Origin: CAZZEX01 sp964653285
GTDB taxonomy: Bacteria; Chloroflexota; Anaerolineae; B4-G1
Length of the DNA stretch: 64,000 nt
Reading direction: 5' to 3'
Assembly (NCBI GenBank): GCA_964653285.1
Contig: CAZZEX010000014.1
Coordinates: forward strand, 4,971 to 68,970
The notes under the pieces were generated by a model. That model saw only the letters and a list, made by a program, of their open reading frames with translations. It made no database searches and was not told the DNA's origin. The position numbers and the translations under genes were made by a program. Shown piece after piece: positions 38,981 to 46,993 of the stretch. How positions within the stretch are numbered: the first letter of the stretch is position 1; each line of letters starts with the position of its first letter.

Positions 38981-40660
38981 ATGGCCAACTCACCTATCCG
39001 CAGAGTCCGGCATTTACAACGCTACCGCGAGATCGTGGGAGTCTTCATCCGCCACGGCTTCGGCGAACTGGTGGACCTGTTGGAACTGCAGCCCTACCTG
39101 GCGCTGCCCCGGCAACTATTGCGCCGCTGGCGTCACGAGGCCCCCCCGCTGGGCGCTCCTCAGCGGGTGCGCCTGACGATGGAGGAGTTGGGCCCCACCT
39201 TCGTCAAACTGGGCCAGGTGCTCAGCACCCGCCCCGACCTGATCCCCCCGGCCTACATCGCCGAACTCGCCAAACTGCAAGACGCCGTGCCCCCGGCGCC
39301 GTGGGAGCCGGTGCGCGCACAGATCGAGGCCGAACTGGGTGCACCGCTGGAGGAATTGTTCACTACCTTTGACCCCACCCCCATCGCCGCCGCCTCACTG
39401 GCCCAGGTGCACGCAGCGACCTTGTCCGACGGTTCGGAGGTCGTCGTCAAGGTGCAGCGGCCAGACATCCAGCCAACGATTGAGACGGACTTGGAAATCC
39501 TATTTGACCTGGCCCACCTACTCCAGACACGCACCCCGCTGGGGGAACTCTACGACCTGCCGGAGATAACCGAGGACTTCACCACCACGCTGCGGGCCGA
39601 ACTGGACTTCTATCGCGAGGGGCGCAACGCCGACCGCTTCCGCGCCAACTTCGCCGACGAGCCCTACCTGTACATTCCACAGGTCCACTGGGAGTACACC
39701 ACCCACCGCGTGCTGGTACTGGAACGCATCAGCGGGATCAAGATTGATGACATCGAGGCTCTGGACGCGGCGGGCTACAACCGTCACCGCATCGCTCTTC
39801 ACACCATCCGCATGATCGTCAAGGAGATACTGGAGGATGGCTTCTTCCACGCCGACCCCCACCCGGGCAACTTCCTCGTCATGCCGAATGAAACCATCGG
39901 CGCAATGGACTTCGGAATGGTGGGCTACCTGGGCCGGCACGAGCGGGATGAACTGATCGGCCTGTACGTCATCGCCGTACAATTGGACGACGAAAGGCTT
40001 GTAGATCAGTTGATCCGCATGGGAGCCGCCGCCGGGCGGGTGGACCGGGCTGGATTGCAACGGGACGTAGCGCGAATGCTCCGCAAATACCAGGGACTGT
40101 CACTCAAAGAGATCAACACCAGCGAAGTGATTGAAGAGTCCATGCCCCTCGCTTTCCGTCACCACCTGCACATGCCCTCCGAGTACTGGCTGCTGGGCAA
40201 GACGCTCGGGATGATGGAAGGGGTGGGACTTAAACTGGACCCTGACTTTGACGTCTTTGCCGTCTCCCAGCCCTATGTGCGGCGCTTTATGTGGCAACAG
40301 TTCTCCCCACGCACCCTGGGAGAAAAGGCTTTGCGCGGGGGGCAGGAATGGGGCGATCTGGTGTTGACCATGCCACGCCGTCTCTCCCGCCTGCTGGACG
40401 ACGTGGAAGCGGGTAATCTGTCCGTCAACCTGCGCCTGCCGGAAGTCCCCAACTGGATGGTCCGCCTGGACCGCATCGCCAACCGGCTCTCGATGAGCAT
40501 CCTGCTGGCCGCGTTGATTATGGGACTGGCTACGTTGGTCCCCGCCTTCAACCTGGCGGAGCAATGGGGACTGGTGATTGCATTGATCCTCGTCGGTTTC
40601 GCCGGTGCCAGTCTCCTGGGCCTGTGGCTCATCTTTTCCATCTGGCGATCGAGGAAATAA
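38981..40660 (+). CDS. ABC1/AarF/UbiB family atypical kinase
   Basis: A 559-residue protein-kinase-like ATPase linked in other organisms to ubiquinone, menaquinone or isoprenoid-lipid handling. It has the family KxGQ motif in TFVKLGQVLSTRPDLIPP (about residues 70-87), the Ala-rich loop IAAASLAQVHAATL (about 135-148), catalytic stretch FHADPHPGNFLVM (about 287) and metal motif GAMDFGMVGYL (about 307). Two C-terminal hydrophobic helices (ILLAALIMGLATLVPAFNLA and LVIALILVGFAGASLLGLWL) anchor it. Near-leaderless start at 38981. It is monocistronic between a promoter and a hairpin. Confidence 0.93.
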   Translation: MANSPIRRVRHLQRYREIVGVFIRHGFGELVDLLELQPYLALPRQLLRRWRHEAPPLGAPQRVRLTMEELGPTFVKLGQVLSTRPDLIPPAYIAELAKLQDAVPPAPWEPVRAQIEAELGAPLEELFTTFDPTPIAAASLAQVHAATLSDGSEVVVKVQRPDIQPTIETDLEILFDLAHLLQTRTPLGELYDLPEITEDFTTTLRAELDFYREGRNADRFRANFADEPYLYIPQVHWEYTTHRVLVLERISGIKIDDIEALDAAGYNRHRIALHTIRMIVKEILEDGFFHADPHPGNFLVMPNETIGAMDFGMVGYLGRHERDELIGLYVIAVQLDDERLVDQLIRMGAAAGRVDRAGLQRDVARMLRKYQGLSLKEINTSEVIEESMPLAFRHHLHMPSEYWLLGKTLGMMEGVGLKLDPDFDVFAVSQPYVRRFMWQQFSPRTLGEKALRGGQEWGDLVLTMPRRLSRLLDDVEAGNLSVNLRLPEVPNWMVRLDRIANRLSMSILLAALIMGLATLVPAFNLAEQWGLVIALILVGFAGASLLGLWLIFSIWRSRK

Positions 40661-40670
40661 CAGACCCTTG

Positions 40671-40704
40671 AGACCCTTGGGGTTTCGGAAAACCCCAAGG
40701 GTCT
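40671..40704. terminator. 15-bp hairpin after the ABC1 kinase gene
   Basis: AGACCCTTGGGGTTT (40671-40685), loop CGGA, then AAACCCCAAGGGTCT (40690-40704). A very stable stem that starts 11 bases after the stop codon. No strong T-run follows, so termination could be partial. Confidence 0.7.
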
Positions 40705-40710
40705 ACCCGT

Positions 40711-40738
40711 TTGTCATTTTCTGCTTCTGTGCTATCAT
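40711..40738 (+). promoter_or_regulatory. Promoter of the LysM/zinc-ribbon gene
   Basis: TTGTCA (40711-40716), 16-base spacer ending CTGTGC, then TATCAT (40733-40738). Transcript start near 40745, about 13 bases before ATG 40758; no ribosome site is visible, so translation may begin without one. Confidence 0.6.
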
Positions 40739-40757
40739 GCGTCCCGCTGTCTGGTAG

Positions 40758-41939
40758 ATGACGATGGCCGAAGAACCTGAAGTCCCTCCAAAAACCGAGA
40801 AACCCCGCTACTGCCCTGCCTGCGGCTCACGCGTGGCCGCTATGGCAACGACCTGCCTGATGTGCGGGGCTTCGCTCGTTGAAGAAGAAGCCGCACCGGC
40901 GGAAAAGGGCCAACAGGGATTGCCTGGCTGGGCCAGAGCCCTGATCGTCGTCGCGTTGGCGCTGGCGATCCTCTCGGCAGGTGGCTTTGGGCTCTATACA
41001 CTGCTGACCGCCGAACCCGAGCCTGAGCCCGAGAATGTGACACCCACCACTACCCCTACCCGCACACCCACCGCCACGCCGACCTCGACGCCCACACAGA
41101 CGCCCACGCCCACCTCTACACCTACCCCCATCCCGCCGCTTGTCCATCAGGTGCAGCCGGGGGAGACGCTCAGTGACATCGCCGTCGCAAACGACACCAC
41201 CGTCGAGAAGATCCTGGCTTTGAACCCGGACGTGGACTCGGACCTGATCCAGGCAGGACAACTCCTGCTCATTCCGGTTGCAACGCCCACGCCTGGGCCC
41301 ACCAGCACGCTGGAACCGGGTGTTCCTACGCCGACACCGCCCGACTACATCGTCCACATCGTCGCGCGGGGCGAGACGCTTAGCACCATCGCTGAGAAAT
41401 ACGATGTCTCGGTGGAGTCCATCCGTGCTGCCAGCGACCTGCCCCCTGGCGACGACACCATCTTCGTCAACCAATCGTTGACCATCCCGATGGGCACGCC
41501 GATGCCCAGCCCCACGCCGACCATAGACCCCAATGCCACGCCCACGCCTGTTCCCCCCTACTCGGCGCCCCCGCTCCTCAGCCCGCCCGACGGCGCAGTC
41601 CTCGTGGGAAGTGAGGAGCCCATTCTCCTGCAATGGGCTTCGGTAAGCGTGCTGCGCAACGACGAATGGTATGAACTGACCCTCTCTCAACCGCCCGGCG
41701 GTGTGGTATCGGCCACAATCCACACCCGCGCCACTGCCTGGCATATCCCTCTCGATCTGCTACCGACCACGAACGCCGACGAGCGCGAATTCCGTTGGCG
41801 GGTGCAGGTCGTGCAAGAGGCGCGGGACAGAGATGGGGCGCTGGTTTACCAAAAGGCTGGGGCCCCCGGCCAGGTGCGGACCTTCATCTGGCTGGAGCCC
41901 ACTCCTACCCCTACCCCTTCTCCCACTCCGGCCCCCTGA
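40758..41939 (+). CDS. Zinc-ribbon, membrane-anchored protein with two LysM domains
   Basis: A 393-residue envelope protein. A cytoplasmic zinc ribbon (YCPACGSRVAAMATTCLMCG, about residues 18-37) precedes one transmembrane helix (ALIVVALALAILSAGGFGLY), a Thr/Pro-rich spacer (TPTRTPTATPTSTP style), LysM 1 (HQVQPGETLSDIAVANDTTV to LLLIPV), LysM 2 (HIVARGETLSTIAEKYDVSV to SLTIPM) and a C-terminal beta-rich domain ending EPTPTPTPSPTPAP. The second ATG (40764) is also possible. It should tie the membrane to peptidoglycan, with the ribbon facing the cytoplasm. Related in design to 18089 and 56811. Confidence 0.9.
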   Translation: MTMAEEPEVPPKTEKPRYCPACGSRVAAMATTCLMCGASLVEEEAAPAEKGQQGLPGWARALIVVALALAILSAGGFGLYTLLTAEPEPEPENVTPTTTPTRTPTATPTSTPTQTPTPTSTPTPIPPLVHQVQPGETLSDIAVANDTTVEKILALNPDVDSDLIQAGQLLLIPVATPTPGPTSTLEPGVPTPTPPDYIVHIVARGETLSTIAEKYDVSVESIRAASDLPPGDDTIFVNQSLTIPMGTPMPSPTPTIDPNATPTPVPPYSAPPLLSPPDGAVLVGSEEPILLQWASVSVLRNDEWYELTLSQPPGGVVSATIHTRATAWHIPLDLLPTTNADEREFRWRVQVVQEARDRDGALVYQKAGAPGQVRTFIWLEPTPTPTPSPTPAP

Positions 41940-41947
41940 AAACGCAC

Positions 41948-41971
41948 AGCGCCGCTCTCTCGAGCGGCGCT
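41948..41971. terminator. 10-bp hairpin between convergent genes
   Basis: AGCGCCGCTC (41948-41957), loop TCTC, GAGCGGCGCT (41962-41971), eight bases after the LysM gene stop and 24 before the glutamate-synthase-like gene stop on the other strand. Likely two-way terminator. Confidence 0.75.
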
Positions 41972-41994
41972 GCCTTCCTCCACTTACAAATCAT

Positions 41995-43452
41995 CTACCA
42001 GGGGTCAATCTCACCCCGCAGGAAACGGTCTATGTCGGCAGCGGCCCGCTTACCAGCCCCCATCGCGCTGATAACCGTCGCCGCGCCGGTGACCACGTCA
42101 CCGCCGGCCCACACCCGCGCCTTCGTCGTCCGGCCCGTCTCCCGGTCAGCGACCGCCGTGCCCCACTTCGTCCGCTCCAGCCCACCGGCTTCGTTGAAGA
42201 CCAACGGATTAGGCCGCGTCCCCAGCGCCATGACCACCATGTCCACATCCATGTCGAACTCGGAGCCCTCAATGGGGATAGGGCGCCGCCGGCCGCTCTC
42301 GTCTGGCTCGCCCAGTTCCATACGGATGCAGCGCATGCCACACACCTTGCCGCTCTCATCCCCGTAAATCTCCACCGGGTTGGTCAGAAAGTCGAAGATG
42401 ACCCCCTCCTCCTCGGCGTGGTGCACCTCCTCGGCGCGGGCCGGCACCTCGACCCGCGAGCGCCGGTAGACGATGTGGACCTCGCCGGGCTCCTCGCCGG
42501 TCTCTCGAACACGCAGCGACTGCAAGCGCAGGCTGCAGCGGGCGGAGTCCATCGCCACGTTCCCCGCGCCGATCACGGCCACGCGCCGGCCCACTTTGAC
42601 GGGAGTATCGTACTCTGGGAAGAGGTAGCCCTTCATCAGGTTGACCCGCGTCAGGAACTCGTTGGCCGAGAGAACGCCGCTGTAGTTGATACCGGGGATG
42701 CGCAAGAACGTCGGCAGCCCCGCGCCCGTCCCCAGGAAGACGGCGTCGAAACCCTGCCCATTGAGCAACTCGTCAATCGTGTACAGCCGCCCGATCACCG
42801 CGTCCGGGTGCACTTTGATGCCCAGGCACTCGGCGGCGTAATCAATCTCCCCGTGCACCACGCCCTTGGGCATACGAAACTCCGGGATGCCGTAGACCAG
42901 CACACCGCCGGGGGCGTGGAGCGACTCGAAGATGGTAACCTGGTGTCCCTCTCGCCCCAGGTCCACCGCGCAGGTCAGCCCGGCCGGGCCGGAGCCGACG
43001 ACGGCGACCCGCTTGCCAGTCTCCTCACCGCGCTCCAGTGGACAGGTTCGATAGTTCAATTCGTAGTCCCCCACGAACCGCTCCAGCCGGCCGATCGCCA
43101 CCGGCTCGCCCTTCTTGGCCAGCACGCACCGGACCTCACACTGCGTCTCCTGCGGGCAGACCCGGCCGCAGATGGCGGGCAGGTTGTTCTTCTCCTTCAT
43201 CGTCCGCACCGCGCCCTCCATGTCCCCCTCGCGCAGCGCCCGGATGAACTGGGGGATGAGGACGCCCACCGGGCAGCCCTCCACGCAGTGTGGTCTCGCG
43301 CATTGCAGACAGCGCTCCGCTTCCTGCTGTGCCAGTTCCGGAGTAAAGCCGAGCGCTACTTCATCAAAATTGGTCCGCCGGACGAGCGGCTCCTGAGTTG
43401 GCATCGCCTGGCGGGGAATATGCAATCGTTCTCTGTTGGTCAATTCAGCCAC
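41995..43452 (-). CDS. NADPH-dependent glutamate synthase small-subunit-like protein (NfnB/SudA)
   Basis: A 485-residue flavoprotein. It has an N-terminal Fe-S domain with cysteine groups ERCLQCARPHCVEGCPVGV and NNLPAICGRVCPQETQCEVR, then FAD and NADPH Rossmann motifs VAVVGSGPAGLTCAVDLGRE and VAVIGAGNVAMDSARCSLRL, and a closing AGGDVVTGAATVISAMGAGK. Its partner encoded directly upstream is an NfnA/SudB-like protein, so the pair probably forms NADH-dependent ferredoxin:NADP oxidoreductase or sulfide dehydrogenase, not a glutamate synthase. The gene begins 23 bases after the partner's stop. This suits an anaerobe that balances ferredoxin and pyridine nucleotides. Confidence 0.92.
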   Translation of the reverse strand: MAELTNRERLHIPRQAMPTQEPLVRRTNFDEVALGFTPELAQQEAERCLQCARPHCVEGCPVGVLIPQFIRALREGDMEGAVRTMKEKNNLPAICGRVCPQETQCEVRCVLAKKGEPVAIGRLERFVGDYELNYRTCPLERGEETGKRVAVVGSGPAGLTCAVDLGREGHQVTIFESLHAPGGVLVYGIPEFRMPKGVVHGEIDYAAECLGIKVHPDAVIGRLYTIDELLNGQGFDAVFLGTGAGLPTFLRIPGINYSGVLSANEFLTRVNLMKGYLFPEYDTPVKVGRRVAVIGAGNVAMDSARCSLRLQSLRVRETGEEPGEVHIVYRRSRVEVPARAEEVHHAEEEGVIFDFLTNPVEIYGDESGKVCGMRCIRMELGEPDESGRRRPIPIEGSEFDMDVDMVVMALGTRPNPLVFNEAGGLERTKWGTAVADRETGRTTKARVWAGGDVVTGAATVISAMGAGKRAAADIDRFLRGEIDPW

Positions 43453-43475
43453 CTGGTCTCTCCTTCTCTACCAAT

Positions 43476-44324
43476 CTATCCACGTGCCTCCAACCGGCAC
43501 TGGTGTTGCCACCGCCCGACCGCCTGCTTTTCCTCCTCCAAGTAGAAACGCTGCCGCGCCAGCAGCAAGTCCCAGTCTACCTGGTGAGCGTCGAACTCAG
43601 GCCCATCCACACACACGAACTTCGCACCGTCGGTCAACTGCACCCGGCAGCCACCGCACATGCCCGTCCCGTCAATCATAATCGTGTTCAGGCTGACGAT
43701 GGTGGGCACGTTGAAAGGTTCCGTCGTCGCAGCGCAGAACTTCATCATAATCGCCGGCCCGATGGCCCACACGCGGGCGATTTCCCCGTCGCGCTGCTCC
43801 AGCAACTCTTTGAGCGGCGCGGTGACCAATGCTTTGCGCCCGTAGGAGCCATCGTCAGTGCAGACGATCAGTTCGTCACTGACCGTCCGCATCTCGTCCT
43901 CCCAAAAGAGCAACTCTTTGTTGCGCGCACCGATGATTGAGACGACGGTGTTGCCGGCCTCCTTGAGCGCCCGCGCGATGGGGTAGAGCGGCGCGATGCC
44001 GACCCCGCCTCCCACACATACGACGGTCCCGTAATTCTCAATCTCGGTCGGGTGCCCCAGTGGCCCAACGAAAGTGGCTAACTCGTCACCCTGCTCAAGC
44101 GTCCCCAGGTGCATCGTCGTCTTGCCGACCTCCTGGAAGATGATCGTGATGGTGCCTTCCTCCCGATCGTAATCGGCTACGGTGAGCGGGATGCGTTCCC
44201 CGTGCTCGCCAATGCGCACGATGACGAACTGGCCCGCCCGCGCCTTGCGTGCCACTTCCGGTGCGGCGATGACCATCAACTTGTTGACCTCACTCAGCGT
44301 TTTCTTATGCAAGATTTCGTACAC
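43476..44324 (-). CDS. NfnA/SudB-like FAD/[2Fe-2S] ferredoxin-NADP reductase subunit
   Basis: A 282-residue ferredoxin-reductase-fold protein: FAD region GERIPLTVADYDREEGTITI, NAD(H) motif VCVGGGVGIAPLYPIARAL, and C-terminal [2Fe-2S] ligands in GTGMCGGCRVQLTDGAKFVC. The start is GTG 44322-44324 (MYEILHKKTLSEVNKLMVIA) with GGAGG six bases upstream; an in-frame ATG at 44450 would add 42 residues encoded partly by a GCGTGTT repeat and is rejected. It pairs with the protein at 41995. The complex would bifurcate electrons or transfer them between ferredoxin, NADH and NADPH. Confidence 0.91.
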   Translation of the reverse strand: MYEILHKKTLSEVNKLMVIAAPEVARKARAGQFVIVRIGEHGERIPLTVADYDREEGTITIIFQEVGKTTMHLGTLEQGDELATFVGPLGHPTEIENYGTVVCVGGGVGIAPLYPIARALKEAGNTVVSIIGARNKELLFWEDEMRTVSDELIVCTDDGSYGRKALVTAPLKELLEQRDGEIARVWAIGPAIMMKFCAATTEPFNVPTIVSLNTIMIDGTGMCGGCRVQLTDGAKFVCVDGPEFDAHQVDWDLLLARQRFYLEEEKQAVGRWQHQCRLEARG

Positions 44325-44342
44325 AGACAACCTCCGTGAAAA

Positions 44343-44366
44343 ATAATGCGTGTTGCGTGTTGCGTA
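44343..44366. repeat. GCGTGTT heptamer repeat upstream of the NfnA-like gene
   Basis: Contains ATGCGTGTTGCGTGTTGCGT, the same word as at 1834-1867. It sits between the ribosome site of the NfnA-like gene and any promoter. No other gene is visible in 44325-44608. Confidence 0.7.
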
Positions 44367-44551
44367 AAGGATACTCCAATGCGGCCTGATAGTCAAGTGG
44401 CGTTCATCGCACTTGCACTGTGACATATCTCCCCCCAGGCTTTTACGCACGCGCCACAGGTTCGAACCTGGCGCTGGAGTGTCGAACAGGCTGGCCCAAA
44501 AGACGCCCCCCGCTCCCCAAAAAGCGCTTTCTTCCGCGCTTGTCCTCCCAT

Positions 44552-44580
44552 TTGACCTTCTGTCCTTCTGATGCTACAAT
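44552..44580 (+). promoter_or_regulatory. Promoter of the CoA-transferase/aminotransferase genes
   Basis: TTGACC (44552-44557), 17-base spacer, TACAAT (44575-44580) with TGC just before. Predicted start near 44587, 22 bases before the ATG. Confidence 0.65.
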
Positions 44581-44608
44581 TAGAATGGGAGCAAGGCTGG
44601 GATAGTAC

Positions 44609-45559
44609 ATGGCCCGCGTGGCAACCGATCATACGATTGACGAACTGATATCCGTGTGCATCGCCCGCCAGGTGGCCGACGGCGACGTTCTCGCGCAGGG
44701 AATCGCCACGCCGTTGGTTATGGCGGGTTATTTGTTGGCCAAACACACCCACGCCCCCTGCGTCTCTTTCGCCTCGGCCATCGGCAACGCATTGGTGGAC
44801 GACCCGTGCGCCGTCGGGCTGACCCGCGTCGAGGAACTGTGGCTTGGCCGGGCTGTGGTGACATTCGGCTTTGCTCAGGCCGCCTGTGAACTTCTGCCCC
44901 GCTTTCAGCCCAAGGAGTTTTTCCGCCCCGCGCAGGTGGACGCGGCCGGCAACTTCAACAACGTCGTCATCGGCACCGACTACGACCACCCCCGCATGCG
45001 GCTGCCCGGCTGCGGCGGCATCGCCGACGTGACGACCTACTATCGTGAGATCTACCTGTACGTCCCACGGCACAGTCGGGCCGTCTTCGTCGAACGGGTG
45101 GATTTCGTCAGCGGCCTGGGTCACCCCTCCCCCCTTTCCCCCCCACCGGAGGGGATGAAGGGGGGGCATCCCCCGCGGGGAGGGGAGCGCAGCCCCGCCC
45201 GGCGTCTCGGTGCGGGGCCGTGCTACCTCGTCAGCAACCTGGGGCAGTTCGACTTCGCTGCCGGGCGGATGCGGCTGAGCGCCCGCCATCCTGGCGTGAC
45301 GGTGGAGAAAATCCGCGCCAAGACAGGCTTTCCCTTCGAGATCGCCCCTGACCTGCACGAGACCGAACCGCCGACGGTCGAAGAAGTCCAACTGTTGCGC
45401 GAAGTGATTGACCCGCTGGGCATCCGCCGCCTGGAGACCCTCAGCGGTGCGGCGCGTAAGCGTGTCCTGCGGGAGATATTAGCGCGTGAGGGACTGTCTA
45501 CGTCACAGAGCTTCGCCCAAGGCGGGTATGGAAACCCCGCCCCACCAATCCAAAATTAG
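44609..45559 (+). CDS. CoA-transferase beta-subunit-like protein (GctB family), orphan, with repeat insert
   Basis: A 316-residue protein resembling the B subunit of glutaconate-type CoA-transferases: VCIARQVADGDVLAQGIATP, later YYREIYLYVPRH, then YLVSNLGQFDF and TGFPFEIAPDLHETEPPT. No alpha subunit gene lies beside it, and where the family has the catalytic Glu (a short ..ES/EG.. turn) I see SFASAIGNALVDD without one, so enzyme activity is in doubt. Residues about 172-205 (SPLSPPPEGMKGG onward) are encoded by a G-run/C-run repeat. It could act on an acyl-CoA with an unlinked partner. The aminotransferase gene follows after ten bases. Confidence 0.8.
   Translation: MARVATDHTIDELISVCIARQVADGDVLAQGIATPLVMAGYLLAKHTHAPCVSFASAIGNALVDDPCAVGLTRVEELWLGRAVVTFGFAQAACELLPRFQPKEFFRPAQVDAAGNFNNVVIGTDYDHPRMRLPGCGGIADVTTYYREIYLYVPRHSRAVFVERVDFVSGLGHPSPLSPPPEGMKGGHPPRGGERSPARRLGAGPCYLVSNLGQFDFAAGRMRLSARHPGVTVEKIRAKTGFPFEIAPDLHETEPPTVEEVQLLREVIDPLGIRRLETLSGAARKRVLREILAREGLSTSQSFAQGGYGNPAPPIQN
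45121..45215. repeat. G-run/C-run repeat inside the CoA-transferase-like gene
   Basis: CTCCCCCCTTTCCCCCCCAC, GATGAAGGGGGGGC and CCCCGCGGGGAGGGGAGCG can fold back on each other. It adds about 32 residues in frame. Confidence 0.8.
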
Positions 45560-45569
45560 GAGGTAAACC

Positions 45570-46817
45570 ATGGAACTGAATCTCGATCTGAACCGCGACA
45601 TACCGGTATTGGACTGGGCCCCACATCTGGCTGAGCGCATGGAGGGGATGCAGAGTTCCGCTATCCGCGAATTGCTCAAACTGACCCAAGAGCCGGACAT
45701 CATCTCCCTGGCGGGTGGCATGCCGGCTCCGGAGTTCTTTCCCCTGCGTGAGATCGAGGAGGCCTGCCGTTACATCATCCGTCAGGACGGCGCTAAAGCA
45801 CTGCAATATGGCGCCACTGAGGGATACGGGCCGCTCAAGGAGTACCTGTCCACCACCATGCACAAGTACGGCGTCCCGGCTGTGCCGGCCAACGTCCTGC
45901 TGACCAACGGCTCTCAGCAAGCGCTGGACCTGGTCGGCGAACTCTTCATTGACCCCGGCGACTATGTGATCACCAGCCAGCCCACTTACCTGGGGGCAAT
46001 CCAGGCGTGGAACGCGTACCAGGCCCGCTTCCAGACAGTCAACCTCGACGATGATAGCATGGTCGTGGATGAGATTGAGTACGCGTATGAGAAAGCCCTG
46101 GCCGATTCTGGACGCCCACCCAAGTTCATCTACGTCCTCCCGAACTTCCACAACCCCGGCGGCACGACCCTTCCTTTGGAGCGACGCCAGCGATTGGCCG
46201 AGATGGCCACGAAACTGGACCTGCCCGTCGTTGAGGACGACCCTTACGGCCAGTTGCGCTATGAGGGCGAGGACATCATTCCCATTGACACCTTAATCCC
46301 CGAGCGCACCATTTACCTAGGCACCTTCTCTAAGACCCTGGCTCCGGGGATGCGGTTGGGATGGATCGTCTGTCCAGAGATACTGATGCAGCGCTTTGTG
46401 CAGGCTAAGCAGGGGGCCGACCTCCACACGAGCACCTTCGCTCAGTACATCGCTGGCGATATCTGCCAGCGGGGCCTGCTCAAGCCGCACATCAAGCAGC
46501 TGCGTAAGGTCTACAAAGAGCGTCGAGATACGATGCTTGACGCGCTGGTCGAGTTCTGGCCCGAAGGTTGCAGTTGGACCCATCCTCAGGGTGGTTTGTT
46601 CCTCTGGGCCCGGGTGCCCGAATCTATAAACACGAGGGAGTTTCTGAAGGATGCGCTGGCGGAGAAGGTCGCTTACGTACCTGGTGTTCACTTCTACCCC
46701 AACCAAGATGGGGGACACCATGCCATGCGGCTCAACTTCTCCTACTGCTCGCAGGACCTCATCGTCGAAGGCATCCGCAGGCTGGGATTGGCGCTGAAGA
46801 AGACACTGGGGTATTAG
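45570..46817 (+). CDS. PLP-dependent aminotransferase (class I/II, 2-aminoadipate/LysN-like)
   Basis: A 415-residue fold-type I enzyme. Motifs: ISLAGGMPAPEFFPLREIEE at the front, ALQYGATEGYGPLKEYL (residues about 80-96), VLPNFHNPGGTTLPLERR (about 190-207), EDDPYGQLRYEG, and the PLP lysine in LGTFSKTLAPGMRLGW (about 253-268). This pattern fits multi-substrate aminotransferases of the LysN/ARO8 group acting on aminoadipate, aromatic or branched amino acids. GGAGG precedes ATG 45570. It is cotranscribed with the CoA-transferase-like gene, hinting at amino-acid degradation to an acyl-CoA. The following 46818-46993 shows no gene. Confidence 0.91.
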   Translation: MELNLDLNRDIPVLDWAPHLAERMEGMQSSAIRELLKLTQEPDIISLAGGMPAPEFFPLREIEEACRYIIRQDGAKALQYGATEGYGPLKEYLSTTMHKYGVPAVPANVLLTNGSQQALDLVGELFIDPGDYVITSQPTYLGAIQAWNAYQARFQTVNLDDDSMVVDEIEYAYEKALADSGRPPKFIYVLPNFHNPGGTTLPLERRQRLAEMATKLDLPVVEDDPYGQLRYEGEDIIPIDTLIPERTIYLGTFSKTLAPGMRLGWIVCPEILMQRFVQAKQGADLHTSTFAQYIAGDICQRGLLKPHIKQLRKVYKERRDTMLDALVEFWPEGCSWTHPQGGLFLWARVPESINTREFLKDALAEKVAYVPGVHFYPNQDGGHHAMRLNFSYCSQDLIVEGIRRLGLALKKTLGY

Positions 46818-46993
46818 CGCTGAACACAGCGGGACTGGCTTGTTGCGACCGGACGTCGGCGGTGCCGCATCGCGGTCTCGCGTAAGGTCACACGTAATCC
46901 TGGCACGGGAGCAGTTCCTGGCGGGCGAAGGCGCCCTTGGGCTGGGAGCCGATCGGGCCACACAGGTCTACCGGTGGTCGTCAGGCAGAAGCG

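Noticed and set aside
44450..44490. GGTTCGAACC motif resembling a tRNA T-loop
   Set aside because: No acceptor, D or anticodon arm can be built around it on either strand; it is only a short palindrome.
46818..46993. Plus-strand frame (LAREQFLAGEGALGLGADRA) after the aminotransferase
   Set aside because: No ribosome site or family pattern; it runs into the minus-strand glycosylphosphotransferase gene.
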